From: Echria macrotheca
Lineage: Eukaryota > Ascomycota > Sordariomycetes > Sordariales > Schizotheciaceae
Direction: 5' to 3'
DNA length: 64,000 bases
NCBI GenBank assembly: GCA_030411725.1
Contig: MU839837.1
Location: 310,001-374,000, forward strand
A program made the translations under genes and the position numbers. Below, in pieces: positions 11,950 to 23,705 of the stretch. A model generated the notes under the pieces. The model made no database searches. It saw only the letters and a list, made by a program, of their open reading frames with translations, and was not told the DNA's origin. The first letter of the stretch is position 1. Each line of letters starts with the position of its first letter.

Positions 11950-13575
11950 TCAACGATAGGACCGAGAACGACGGCTGCGCTCCGTTCCGACGCAGCTGAT
12001 ACTGTCGCTCGGGGCCACACTGTCGGCGTCGTCGTCGGCCCAGCCGGCATGACTGCTCCCGACACCGCTGGACGGTAGTGGGATGCCACGGGCAGAGTAT
12101 TCGCTCGGCGGGAGCGGGATGTGCCTGGCAGAGTATTCGCTGGGCGGGAGAGGGACTTTGCGGGCAGAATACTCGCTGGGCGGGAGAGGGACGCCACGGG
12201 CAGAGACATAAGTAGCAGGTCGACTACCCGAGTTTCCTCCGACCTTGACCGTTGTCGTCGTCACTCGGCTCCCAGACCTGGAACGGGAAACCATCTGCTG
12301 TGGCTGGCCCGGCAAAGGGGGTCCTCGAGCCGTACTTGACGAATAATGACTCTTGGCCGAAACATAGCTTTCCCTTTCCCGTTCTCGCTCTGGTTCCTCG
12401 TACGTGTAACTTCGTTGAACGATCGGTGGGTGCCTGGAGCTCCTGGAGCTCACATGACTGCGCCGCTCCGGTTCGTCCAGAAGCAGAGGTTGTCGGTTGG
12501 TTGCCGCTTCGCTGCGGGTGCGCCCTGACGCCCGGGAGCGAGAGGACTCATACCGACTTCTCTTGTCTTCAATGTCCTCGACCTCTCTGCTCCTGGAATC
12601 ACCGACTTGGCTGTAGCGAGCAATATACTCTGGGGCTGGGCGGCGGTCCGCGACGTAATCTTCAGGGTATCGGACCTTTGCTACCTCCCTTTCCACCTCG
12701 ACATACTGACTGTTTCTGGTCGGATACGGGTCTGGAAAGGTTGAACGTCGCGAAAAGGCGGGAGGCTCATCATACTCCTGCCGCGGGGCACGGCCACGGT
12801 CGGCTTTGACCCTGCTGTAGGTGAGCGCGCCGCCAAGGGCCGCGCCGGCAGCAACTCCCAATAGGGTCCCAACGACGGTGCTGGCGCTTAGGCCGCTGGA
12901 GTTTTGCCGTGGCGAAGCCGGTTCATACGATGAAAGCCCGTCCGTGATGCTCCGCCTTAGGGAGGAGTATGGGGCATCTTCACCGCCATATCCCGCTTGC
13001 GGTCGACGTGAGGCTGCGCTCGCTCGGGCGCTTGGGGGTGGTATATCCGCGCTCACAACGTCGTAGTTCCACTCAAGGATGCGGCTCGCTTCCTTCGGCG
13101 TCGACTGCGTGTGTCGCACGGTGGAGCCGCCATAGTAGTCGGGATACTTGGAAGGGGGGCGGTAGACGACTTCCATATTGTTTCCGTCAAAGTCGGTGAT
13201 GTTGATGCGGATTTTTCCTCCGCCGCCAAGTGTACGGGTAGCCGATGCGCCGCTCACAGCCTCGTGCGACCCTCGGGGTTGGCGCGGCCGGTCCCGGTTG
13301 TCGGGGTTGGCGCGCACGGCACAGTCGTAGGCGTCCTCGGCGGCTTCGGGCGAAGGTGCCGAAACGACGAGGTGTGAAGGCTTCAGCGGTCGGTCTCTAC
13401 TCGGTCTGATTTGCCGGAGCTGAAATATGGGCACTCCCCCTAACGCGTCGCCGTAGATGATGGAGGGGAAATGGCCGTCCTCGGCCGACAAGTAACGAAG
13501 GCCGAGGGGTTGGATAATAGCCGAGTAAAACGACGAGGACGAAGGGAGGTGGGCAACCTCCAGAAATGGAAGCAT
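11950..13575 (-). CDS. VOC-fold (glyoxalase-like) protein with Ser/Arg-rich repetitive tail
   Basis: The N-terminal 170 or so residues look like a vicinal-oxygen-chelate domain. They start FLEVAHLPSSSSFYSAIIQP and end INITDFDGNNMEVVYRPPS, where the Glu is a typical metal ligand position. The rest is unlike an enzyme. It has a Gly/Ala-rich stretch (VVGTLLGVAAGAALGGALTY, possibly membrane-associating) and a long Arg/Ser/Glu-rich disordered region. A 12-residue tandem repeat (PLPPSEYSAR core) and a closing acidic segment (DDDADSVAPSDSISCVG) follow. I use the start at 13575, which gives MLPFLEV and 541 residues. An in-frame ATG at 13650 would add 25 residues unlike the family. It is intronless. 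Related fungal proteins are annotated only as glyoxalase-like; the substrate is unknown and a structural role is possible. Confidence 0.8.
   Translation of the reverse strand: MLPFLEVAHLPSSSSFYSAIIQPLGLRYLSAEDGHFPSIIYGDALGGVPIFQLRQIRPSRDRPLKPSHLVVSAPSPEAAEDAYDCAVRANPDNRDRPRQPRGSHEAVSGASATRTLGGGGKIRINITDFDGNNMEVVYRPPSKYPDYYGGSTVRHTQSTPKEASRILEWNYDVVSADIPPPSARASAASRRPQAGYGGEDAPYSSLRRSITDGLSSYEPASPRQNSSGLSASTVVGTLLGVAAGAALGGALTYSRVKADRGRAPRQEYDEPPAFSRRSTFPDPYPTRNSQYVEVEREVAKVRYPEDYVADRRPAPEYIARYSQVGDSRSREVEDIEDKRSRYESSRSRASGRTRSEAATNRQPLLLDEPERRSHVSSRSSRHPPIVQRSYTYEEPERERERESYVSAKSHYSSSTARGPPLPGQPQQMVSRSRSGSRVTTTTVKVGGNSGSRPATYVSARGVPLPPSEYSARKVPLPPSEYSARHIPLPPSEYSARGIPLPSSGVGSSHAGWADDDADSVAPSDSISCVGTERSRRSRSYR
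12081..12209 (-). repeat. 36-bp coding tandem repeat, about 3.6 copies
   Basis: Units at 12081-12116, 12117-12152 and 12153-12188, plus a partial copy at 12189-12209, share most bases and a 36-bp period. Each full unit encodes 12 residues with the core PLPPSEYSAR. The period keeps frame, so copy number can change without breaking the gene. Confidence 0.9.
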
Positions 13576-15476
13576 CCTGACTATATAGGGCGCCCAGGGA
13601 TATCCAGGCGTCTGGTAGGTAGCCTTGTGAGGGGAGGGGCGAGCAAACAACGCAACGTTTGCGACGGCAGGCTGAAGTGTGTGTCTGAGGCCAGGGGGTC
13701 AAGAGCCTTGAGGCGAGGCAATTCAGCACCGACGACTCCAAGACACAGACGGTGGCGTGAGAAGGCGACTCGACAGGGGGGATGGCCGTGAAGAACTGGT
13801 AGCTGTGGTCCAACCAAGCGCTGCTCTCCCGCGCCGTCAACCGTTCTGCACTTGTGACCGGATCGCCCTCCTTGGGAGACAGACAGAGTGTGGAGGATAA
13901 ATTGGGACAGATTGTGACGAGTTCGAGATGGTGGCGGGAATGCGAGGCCCTTTCACACTTTCACGTTCGAGACGTGACTGCTTGCGCGCCCGCAGAACCG
14001 GAATACAACCTTCGTGGCCCCCAGGCAGGTAGGTAGGTACCTGGGGTGACATCCATACCGCAGTCGCCAAATGCCAAATGCGTGGAGAACGGGCCGCTTG
14101 CCTTGCTCCGCACCTCTTGCCGGCCTGATGAGTGGGGATGGCCAACGATGCCCAACCTGTTGACCTTTACTTCAGAGGCCTGGTCTTAGGCTTGGAACCT
14201 GAGGACGCCGAGGAAACATTTGACTTTGTGTGCTCCGACCGTCATCTCTCCCGGCGTGTCTTGACATCATTCTGCAACTTTGTGGTACGAGTGCGCGCGT
14301 CGCTGATCGAAGCTCTCTGCAGGCAGGGTGAGGCTCAGGGCTGGACAGGTTCACCTATGAGGGACCCTCCCGTTGATGCCTGAAAGCTGAAGTCTGCAAA
14401 CTAACGCACCCTACCCAGCGATGGTCCAACAGAGGCCTGTTAGGCCCAAAGCCCCCTCCTGCGGATCGCCCTGCCAGAGGCTGCCACGTCTGGTGGAGCC
14501 ACAATACCCTTGTCCAGCTCGTCTCCTGTCGCCCCACTGTTGGTGTCTCTCGACGATTCAACTTCGACCTCCTGGAAGGTGGGCTAGTACCCGACGAGAC
14601 CGGAAACCGAGGGGCCTATCTCGTAATTCGGGGCAGACACCGGAATCTAACACACCTCACCACGGTGAGGGGCGGGGGAATGCTGCGGGTGACGCCAGCC
14701 TGGGCGCTTGAGATTCCTCCCGCGTTGTGTGCTTGATTGGTTGAGCATTGCGGAAGGCGGTTACGTGCAGCTGGGTAGGTCGCGAGGCCGCCAGTGCTTT
14801 TCTCGCGCACGGCCTCAAGTCGGGACTCACGCCCCGCATCGGCGAACGCCTGACGACCAGAGCATCACCGAATATGTGGTTGACAAACTTTGACCGTTCG
14901 ATGAGTGCCTGCTCTTCGCCGCTGGGACAATCATACTGGAAGATAAAACAAAAAATAGTGGCAAAACCCCACGCCAAACCGCCCCAACTGTATTCATTAT
15001 GTGTCCTAAATCACATAGCCATCGTTCACCCCATGGCGACCTAGGAGCGCCGCATCTCCGCAACATTCTCATCGCTCTCGTCAACTGGTTATTGCGCCAG
15101 GTGCCAGAAATGATTTGTGATGAGTAGATTTGATTAGTATGAGCAACAGCAAGAGTTAAAAGAAGCCATGGAATGCGGTGAAAAGAAAGGGGCAAGATGA
15201 CCAAGTTGAAGTGGCCAACAAAGACGACGAAAGCGTCTTGGATCCGTTGTTGAACGCCTTATGTTTTGGTTGCAAAAACACCGACAGCGCAAGCACAGAC
15301 GACCCAAGTTCCGGAAGCTGGTGGCCGCCAGCCGCGATGTTGTTATCGCGGGGCAAGTCACCGCAACCGCAGGACCTCCACGGGGGAGGCTGACAGACCT
15401 TCCATCCGCTCCCCTTTCTCCACCGATTATCCACTGACTCAAGGATCAATCTAGCTCACGGTACTGGACCGGCTAG
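13576..15476. other. Gene-free stretch between the VOC gene and nep1
   Basis: About 1.9 kb with no recognisable protein. It holds the promoter of the VOC gene and the 3' side of nep1. An 83-codon plus-strand frame at 14132-14383 has an acidic start (LEPEDAEETFDFV) but no domain and no family resemblance that I recognise. Confidence 0.5.
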
Positions 15477-16308
15477 CTAAAGAATATCCCATGAATCTTC
15501 CGCAGCGTGGCAGAACTTGCTGCACGCTACGCTGGCCGAGAGGCTGTAGTTGCTGATTGATATCTTTTCGTCGATCAGCCCGTCAGCAAAGTCATCGCGA
15601 CCTTTAGCCATCGCTCCGACAAAAACACAGATGCTCTCGTTCGGCCCCAGCGTGTCGATATACTCCCGCACACGCACCACAGGGGCATCAAAGCTCAGGG
15701 TTATCTTTCGGCAGTTCGGCGGGAGATGGTCCGTGATGGGATTCTGGATGACCTTGAGAAGCTTTTCTTGCGAGTTGGTGCCCTTGATAGAGAGACGGTG
15801 GAGGAGCTGGACCATCAATCCAGCAAATCGCTTGAAGGTTCGCGGGATTCGCACCGAGGGCGAAACCTCGATCAAGACTCCTTTGGCGGTATGGATATAG
15901 ATCTGTAGCTTCCCCGCCTTATTGACCGGCGAATCGAGAAGCGTGAGCAAGCACTGGGGGAGCAGTGTCAGCAAAAGCCAGCATGTTGGATGCGGACTCG
16001 AGTGTTCCAACCTGGTGTGTGATATCCGGTCGGGCGTCGCTGATATCCCTATTCATCTTCCGCATGACGCCGATATGCTCATCGCTATTCAGCAACGAGT
16101 ACTTGTCCTCTCGCTGTACGCCCATGCGGCCAGGGCCACCATGTGACGCTTTATAGGTTTCAAGGCTGGCATTGGAGAGGACGACGATGAGTCGCTTGCT
16201 GTCCTTATCAGATGACGGGATCGGGACATGCTGTTCTGCGGTAAGCTGCGGCAGCTCCGGAGGCGGAAGGGACTGAGTTCCTGTCATGAGAGTATTGTCA
16301 TCAGACAT
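15477..16308 (-). CDS. nep1: rRNA pseudouridine N1-methyltransferase Nep1/Emg1
   Basis: Nep1 is a SPOUT-class methyltransferase that modifies a pseudouridine of 18S rRNA and is needed for 40S biogenesis. Exons are 16308-16012 and 15953-15477, giving 257 residues. Conserved blocks run in order: [34 protein letters not shown] and [11 protein letters not shown]. Across the intron follow [20 protein letters not shown], then [48 protein letters not shown] and [18 protein letters not shown]. The splice joins DITHQ directly to CLLTLLDSP. The 58-bp intron has a weak GTTGGA donor but a clear polypyrimidine-AG acceptor. Length and motifs fit the family. Confidence 0.95.
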
Positions 16309-18274
16309 CTTTCAGAAAGGTAGGTAGTCCAACAATATAAGGATTGATCGATGTTGGAGTTGGGCTCGGGGTTGGAAAAGGTCCAATGTTTTCGGAAGGT
16401 GGGGTCAAGGGTGCTCCCAAAAGGTTTTCTGCCAGGCCCCAGGAGCGTGCAGCGTTTTGAAATTGACCGCCTTTATCCCAGGCCCACAGAAAAGACAGTT
16501 GATCCAGGAGAATGTGACAAAAGAAACAACAGGGTCGGGATGGACAAATCAAACACAAGATAGTGTCCGTGTGCGATAACTCACGTGGCCGCTTTCCCGC
16601 TCGGCGTTCGGGAGAAGAAGACATATTTATTGGCTTCCGGCGAGTGTGCTGGTTAGCGGTTTTGAGTGCTGAGACTGAGCCAAATCCGGGGTTGCCTGGT
16701 TCCAGGTTAGACGCGTATGGAGAAGGAAATAGTAACGCAGTGAGCAGGAGAACATACGTGGCAGTTGGATAAATGAGCAGGATTTATCGTCAGAGCGAAG
16801 GCTCGTGGTTAAATAGGAGATAGAAATAGGTTGCATCTGTTGGGAGAGATTTTTTGAGACTTGAATAAGAGGATTCTGTGCCGCTGGCCGAACGTTCCAC
16901 ACCGCCAACCAGGGGGGTTCCAGAAACTTGATTGGCCCAAACCGACTCGGATTAGAACTACCATTTGCGGGTAGTGGGCTTGCCCCGCGACCGTTGCAGC
17001 CTCGGAACGGCGAGCCGGCAATACTGTCAAAGACACGAAAGGCTTATCATTGGAATTTTGACAAAGCAAAGTTGGCGCTACTTCACGGAAATAGGACTGA
17101 ATAAATCCTCGAGAGACAGATCGTACAAAACCGGTTCGACTAGTCTCTGGCCGGCCAGAGTGGACGCTTAGGACCCGTAAGGTACTATGGGTGAATCGGA
17201 GTTGATATTCTGGACCCAACGGGATCAGGAAGGTGAGTGGGCGGAGACGCCGCGGTCGCCTCGAGTTCTCAGGTCGAATATTCAAGTTGATCGGGAGTGT
17301 TATTACAGGCACTGCTCGTTGAACCCGAGGTTGGGGTAATGGAGGAGAGCGGGCTGCAGAAAGAGCTCACTGTTTCGAAGCCTCGAACTTCAAGAGCCAT
17401 TGATGGGCTGCAATGTCTACCAGGATGAAGTTATCGGATCATGATCCACTACCTCCGTACATCCATCCGTCTTGTTTTCCGACATGTCTCTGAGGGAGGT
17501 CAGGTTCGCTTGCGGTCGGGGTGTGGCCGCATGGTTGGTCTTGGCAAGCCACATGCGAAGCACGAAGGTAGATCGGCGGGGACTGGGGAAGCAATTCTTC
17601 AGTTCAAAGGTCTCGACCAGGGAGGGGCAACAGCCACACCCAAATACGTCATCACACAAAGGTGCTTTCGTTGTGTGTATTACAACGTGCGAAATGCGCC
17701 AGCATCCCATTGCTCTACCCGAAGCTATCGCCCGACAAACTCAATGGTTCTGATAATTTGTTATGGAGAGACTCTGCTGTTGAGAAAAGTTGAGACTTGA
17801 CAAGACTTCGGTGGCTAGCGTCTAGCGAAGGGTACCTGGAAACTATCAGCTGCCCGCAACGCTTCTGCGGGGTTAGTTCAAGTTACGGGCGGCCGAACAA
17901 TCCCCAGCTCGACAGCATCAAAGTAACGGAGACGACATCATACGTCTGCAGCCACTGACTGGCTCCTTTTCCGGATCATTTATCTCAGCTCGCTCCGACA
18001 CCGCCAGAGTGCAGAGAGCACAGGAATCAATCTCGCGTCAACCAACACATTCTCGAGTTCCGCAGAGAAAGTACAAGGCCACTGAGGGCGCCTGGGCCGG
18101 AGGAGGCCGATATTTGAGTGTACGTCAATCTCTTCCCCGAACTCGATTCCACCTCTCTTATCCCAGAAAACGAGCAAAGAATCTAATTTAAGGCCCAAGC
18201 AGCGAGAAAGAGGTTATCGAGTAGCCTACAGAAGCACGGCTCTACTTATGCGTCGTCCCAGGACCTGATCCACC
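16309..18274. promoter_or_regulatory. Long divergent nep1/slm1 intergenic region
   Basis: Nearly 2 kb between two genes read outward, so both leaders and promoters lie here. Open frames are short and low complexity. I see no tRNA, repeat or conserved domain. Confidence 0.5.
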
Positions 18275-20905
18275 ATGGCGACAGCGAAATCCCCGCTCGC
18301 GGCACCTTCTCCTCGTGTCGGCCTGGCCCCCGGCGGACCCAGTAGCTATTTCCCCCAGCACCAACAGTACAACGGAACTGCTACCGGCCCCGAGACGCTA
18401 CCCAACACTCTCGCGAACTCACATAGCCCACAGCCCGAAAGCAACGCTATTCTCGCAGCTCCTGTTGCCACACGTCCGAATGGGCGATTTACCGAGGAGT
18501 GGGATGCCAGCCAGCGCGGGAGCTCTATTGTAGACGGTGCGGGCCCTTCCAGCAACATGCACCGCTCCAATTCATTTTCCGGCTCTGTTACCGGCAACGC
18601 CATTGGCGATGGTTCGATGTCACTTTCCCGCAGCAACACATTGAAAAAGAAGGCGTCTCTACGGAGAGGTGGGGGTTTGAAGCGTAGTGGTAGTCGGCGC
18701 AGCATGAAAGCTGGGAGTGTCAGGAGTCTCGCTTTACAGTCAACTACAGACCAGGATGAGATCCATAGCGCGTTTTACTGCCCGGTACCTACATCCGGGA
18801 GCCCGACCGAGATTCTTGCAAACAGATTTCAAGGTTCGTCCACCTGCTCGTCGAGGTGTTCCCATTCCGAGATGCTAACTGCTCGTCCTTTCAGCCTGGC
18901 GCAAGATTCTCAAGGATCTGATCACCTACTTCAGAGAGATTCAAGCACACTACGAGCACCGAGCGAAGTCACTGATTAAACTTGGGAATGTTCTGAACAA
19001 CACGGCGACGCCCGCTGGCTTCCTAGCGTCAGGCGGCCTGGACGACGCCCTCCAGATCCTTCGGAACTACAACAGGCAAGCGATTGTTGAGGCAAATAAA
19101 GCCAAAGAGATAGAGGAGGATGTTATTCTTGCTCTCACCGGGCTTCGAAGTGATCTGCATCAGAAGATCAAGGAGATCAAGAACCTGTCGGGGGACTTTA
19201 AGAACTCGGTGGAGAAGGAAATGGATACTACCCGGCGAGCTGTGAACCACCTCCAGGAGATCTTGGGCCAAACAGAGCTGGACTCTGCTTTAACGACTGG
19301 CAAGCAAGACCCATATCTACTGCGTTTGGCAGTCGATCGACAGTTGGAAAGGCAGATTGACGAAGAGACCTATTTGCACCAAGTGAGTGGATCTTCCTCT
19401 TCGCAGAATGCGTCTGACAGCTCCCAGGCGTATCTTAACTTGGAAAACTCGGGACGAGAGTTAGAGTCAATCGTCGTGGGCGAAATCCAAAAATCATATA
19501 ACGCGTATGCAGGTATATTGAAGAGAGAGTCCGACGCGGCGTACGGAGCCATTGAGGAACTTCGGATCGGGCCGATCTCGATGCCCAAGGACACGGAGTG
19601 GAATTCCTTCATTCAAAGAGATGATCGGTTTGTTGACCCAGAGCTGCCGATGAGGTCAGCTGAGTTCATTCACTACCCTGGCCGTGATCACCACGCTTGC
19701 CAGGAGGTACGGGCAGGCCTCTTGGAGCGCAAGAGCAAATATCTTAAAAGCTACACAGCCGGATGGTGAGTTGTGCTCCGATAATCTCGATCAGGAATAG
19801 TAGATCTAACCTCTAAAGGTATGTGCTCTCGCCAACACATCTTCATGAATTCAAGTCCGCAGACAAGACCCAGGCGCCAGTCATGTCGCTATATCTCCCA
19901 GAACAAAAGCTTGGGTCCCATTCCTCAGAAGGTGGTTCGTCGAACAAGTTTGTCCTCAAGGGTCGCCAAACGGGGTCTATGCACCGTGGCCACACTTGGG
20001 TTTTTCGTGCTGAGAGCCACGACACCATGATGGCCTGGTATGAAGACATTAGGGCCCTGACCGAAAGAACGCCAGAAGAACGTAGCAACTTCTTGCGTGG
20101 CCATACTCGAAGTTTCAGCAGGGCTTCCCAGCGTTCCTCTCTCAGCAGCGACGGGATGGGTGACGATGACGAAGAGCCGCCGTTCGCCACAACCTCTGCT
20201 GCAGCGGTTAACCAGCAGCCAAAGCAAGACTCGGTAACCCGGCGACCTTCAGGTGGGCGGTTCCCATCCGACCTGCAGGTAAATGCGCAGAGAGGCTTAC
20301 AAGTTCCGGTGTCACCGCTTAGTGTAAGCTCTGGGTATGCCGAGAATCCCGATGGGTCTATCTCACCAATCGCACAACTCGGGGATGCTCGAGAATACAT
20401 GAACCGGGGGCCCGTTGAAGCGCTTGACGTCACACGTCAAGGAAAAGCCGCGCCTGCCCTTCGTACAGGCGACTTGGATGGTTATACCGAAGACAAAAGA
20501 TATGGCCAGGAAGATCGTTCCGGATTTTCGACCGCAGCGACCCTTGAATATCAGCACCCGCGTGAACAGAGACCCTTCAGCTACGTTCAGAGGCCAGGGA
20601 GCGCGTCTTTCAATCATCCCACCGGGCCACAGACGAAAGTCGAAAGCAACGGCAACGTGAGTAACACCGCTCCAGGCGTCAAAAACGACTCCGAGTTACG
20701 TTATACCGAGTACGGGAGCATTCCCTTGGGACAGGTGAATAGGATAGATGGTCAACATGGAAGCCAGGAGACACGACAAACTATTTCTGGAACTCAGGCT
20801 GAGGATCACTTGTCACGACCTGAAGGAACCATGCGCAATGACAGCACACCGCATCTTCATGTTCCTGGGGAATATCCAAGGGGGGCTGCTCATGATTCTC
20901 TCTGA
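18275..20905 (+). CDS. slm1: Slm1/Slm2-like PH-domain protein
   Basis: Slm proteins bind PI(4,5)P2 at eisosomes and act with TORC2 at the plasma membrane (yeast knowledge). Exons are 18275-18833, 18895-19382, 19428-19765 and 19819-20905, giving 823 residues. A Ser-rich basic N terminus (NTLKKKASLRRGGGLKRSGS) precedes a helical BAR-like region from AWRKILKDLITYFREIQAHY to about residue 450. A PH domain follows, starting KSKYLKSYTAGWYVLSPTHL and ending with WVFRAESHDTMMAWYEDIRA. The tail is long and disordered. The 45-bp intron at 19383-19427 (GTGAGT...CTGAC...CAG) has length 3n and no stop. Removing it joins EETYLHQ to AYLNLENSGREL, as family members read. Retaining it would insert 15 Ser-rich residues. 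Confidence 0.9.
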
Positions 20906-22217
20906 TTTTTTTCGTGCTTGAGCGTTATTTTATATCCTATGTTTCATGACCCTCATGCCCCTTTTTTACTTTCCACCTTACTCTTCCCCGCCGCACCGTC
21001 ATCTCATCAAGCCGGTCAGACAACGCGCATGGAGTTCAAGGAATGTATAGTCCGGTTCACAGCCCCCAACCTGAGAAGTACAGCTTTAGACAGAATCATT
21101 TTATTTCCATAGCTCCTGCTTCTGCTCGGTTTTTGACTTTGTGATGGCATATTGTTTCGCAGAATCGTGATAGTCGTAGTTCTATTTGAACTGTAGCTGC
21201 CGAGACCTAAGCCACGCACTGGCAGTGACACGCGGCGTTCCCTAACGGGTCGGTATATGGCCGAAAAGGAAACTGCCAGGTATTGCTGAGACGAATTGTT
21301 CGCTGAACTGTAATAACACTGGAAGCCTTCTTGAATAATCACTCCGCGCTTCACTACCAAAGAAGAACTGCTTCCCCGTCCTGACCATCCGGGTTGCGGA
21401 GTCGGTGTATCAGGTGGATGAAGTTATGAAACCCACGGAAGACGACACTGATCACCAGGGGCAGTTGGAGCAATGGACGGACCCGGTTGATCGGCAAATA
21501 GCGAAGGGGCTCGCGAGATTTTACACCAGTGGGATATGGCTTGGATACTGGGCGGTAAGCGGCGAGTAAATAGGCAGGACGCTCATGTAGAAACGAAGTC
21601 GTTGTTCCGAGTAAATTACTTGAGGAGGCCCCATGTCCTGTTTAGCGAAAGTCATGGCCAACAGGTACCGCGTCAAGGGTCTATCTAGGACATGTGGGAT
21701 TCTGCATATCTCTCCTGGATGTAAGCGTGGGCCGGGCCGGGAGATCAAATCCCACCAACGCCGAGTTTTCGATAATAGTGTTGAGCTGTTGTAAAGAAAG
21801 TGTATTTCCGTATCTGGCTACCCATCTCGTCCATCTCCTCGAAACTTGCGTCTACTGTTGCACGGAAGCCGAAGAGACACGAGCGTATTCTGTTCGGCGT
21901 TTGTAGTAGAAACTACGACGTTTTGTCGTCCATTCAGCGGTACTGTCAAGGAAGCGGTTTGGGTATCAACTTTCCCGTTCATTGTTCTCCTCAATACGGT
22001 CTTTGATTCCTTCTTTTGGATATACATAGATCGCCTGAGGCCACGCAAAAAACAGAGCGAATCCCAAACCCATCCGAAAACGCCAGTTCAGCCAGCCCAA
22101 TTTCCAGACATGTAGAACGCTTGATCGCGGCCCGATTCGCTTGAGCGCCGATACGGCATGCTTCCTACCGCTGATGGTCTGGTAATGCAAATACCATCCA
22201 TACCGCCTACATATACC
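20906..22217. other. Spacer between slm1 and gar1
   Basis: This 1.3-kb stretch lies between two convergent genes and holds their 3' ends. Frames in it are short and unrelated to known domains. I see no repeat or RNA gene. Confidence 0.5.
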
Positions 22218-22949
22218 TCAGTAGCCCCTTCCTCTGCCACCACCCCGACCTCCCCTGGAGAAGCCACCCGAACCGCTGAAGCCGCCTCTTCCACGCGGCG
22301 CACCGCCTCCACGATTGAAGCCACCTCCCCTTCCGCCGCCGAAGCCACCGCCGAAGCCGCCCCGGCCACCACCACGAGGACCACCACGAGGACCGCCACG
22401 CCCGCCGCGAGCAGCGCCGCCCCGACTGGGCTTTCTAACCTTGGCGACGGATCCCGGCGGGGGCTTGGGCTTGGGCAGAAATTTCTCGAGGGGCAGAAGT
22501 TTCTCGCCCCCTATGTAAAACTTATCGCCGACTCTGAAGGATGTTGCCTGGATGCCCTCCGAGGGTTTGATCGTGAAATATACTTGGTTAATAGGGCCGA
22601 GGACCTCGTCAACCTTGCCGATCGCGGTCTATTACCGGGTTAGCTACTCGAACAACTGGGCAGGGTGGTGACAGCTGGCTTTAGTACCTTATTCTCGAGG
22701 TAGATGGGAGCATTGAAGTGAGGGATCTTGGGATTGATACTCTCGCACACCATTTCACCCTCGCAAGCGTGGATGAACTTGCCCATTTCTAGAACCGTCG
22801 CCGGAGGCCCCATATCTCGTTGTTGAAAGCCGCCTCGACCTGCAATACCTGTCAATCAATGGCGACCCAGATCTTGACCATGGGGGCTCACCTCCACGAC
22901 CTCCGCCGAAACCACCACCCCGACCACGCGGAGCGCCGCGGAAAGACAT
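22218..22949 (-). CDS. gar1: H/ACA snoRNP protein Gar1
   Basis: Gar1 is a core subunit of H/ACA snoRNPs, which pseudouridylate rRNA in the nucleolus. Exons are 22949-22892, 22839-22688 and 22628-22218, giving 206 residues. The N terminus is RGG-rich ([20 protein letters not shown]). The core includes [32 protein letters not shown] and, across intron 2, [20 protein letters not shown] and [20 protein letters not shown]. The C-terminal 75 residues are again Gly/Arg-rich and end RGRGY. Intron 1 (22891-22840) has two in-frame AG acceptors 9 bases apart; I chose the downstream one because the branch-like TTGAC is almost touching the first. Intron 2 is 59 bp. The gene is divergent from the ER J-protein gene. 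Confidence 0.95.
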
Positions 22950-23705
22950 CGTGACGGGATAATATTGGTTTCTAATAAGATACGGAGAACCAATATTGGG
23001 CGTGTTGCGATGGACGACTGGTACTTGTCCCAACCAGTCTGCGATTGGACCTGTGCACTGAATCGCCGGCAACGATTTTTATTCTTGCAGGCGGTCAAAT
23101 TTTCTGCCGGTGGTTGGATGCACCTGAAGCCCCACACTCTCCACGCCTCTCGCCCCCTGCGGATCAGAAAATAGACTTCAAAGTTCACGGAGCTCGTGGT
23201 CTAGACGATGGAAGACCTGCATCATTTCACAGGAATTGGATCGAGCAAGATTCACTTAATCACTACAGAAATTCCTGGTGATCAGATCTGACAGATCGAG
23301 AGCTTTGAATGCTCAATGCTCGCCCCTGAACAACAATTCCAATGTACTTGTTGCGTCTTGAGCTGCTGCATGAAGTACCCAGGTACCTGTCGCTCCGAGC
23401 CAAGCCTCCCGATAGGGCGGAATGGCCAGATTGTTTCTTTCCCAGGAGCAGCCTTGGTTCTGATCGCGGGGCCGATCCCGTCGCCCTTCCGTTCCCAACT
23501 CAGCTGCCGCGATCCTATAATAAATTCGATAGCTTAAAAAAAGGACAACTTGTCTGTTCAGGCAAGATAACCTCCAACAACCTTCTTTTGCCGCACCACC
23601 CCCACCACTCTTCCTTATGAGGATTGCCGTCACCACTCCCTGAACCACTCGGCCTCACCAGCCCACGTTGTTCGCTCGCCGCTTGCAACCTTTCAGTCTT
23701 TCGAA
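22950..23705. promoter_or_regulatory. Divergent gar1/J-protein intergenic region
   Basis: A 756-bp gap between outward-reading genes. An A-rich run (aaaaaaagg) lies near 23536, and a pyrimidine-rich stretch at about 23575-23700 leads up to the plus-strand start. I see no defined operator. Confidence 0.5.

Noticed and set aside
11454..12209. 251-codon minus-strand frame overlapping the VOC gene's 3' end
   Set aside because: Its first part is the VOC repeat read in another frame and the remainder shows no family resemblance.
14132..14383. 83-codon plus-strand frame with an acidic start
   Set aside because: No recognised domain or supporting splice sites.
21735..21765. GAGATCAAATCCC resembling a T-arm
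   Set aside because: The loop lacks TTC and no acceptor stem pairs with it.
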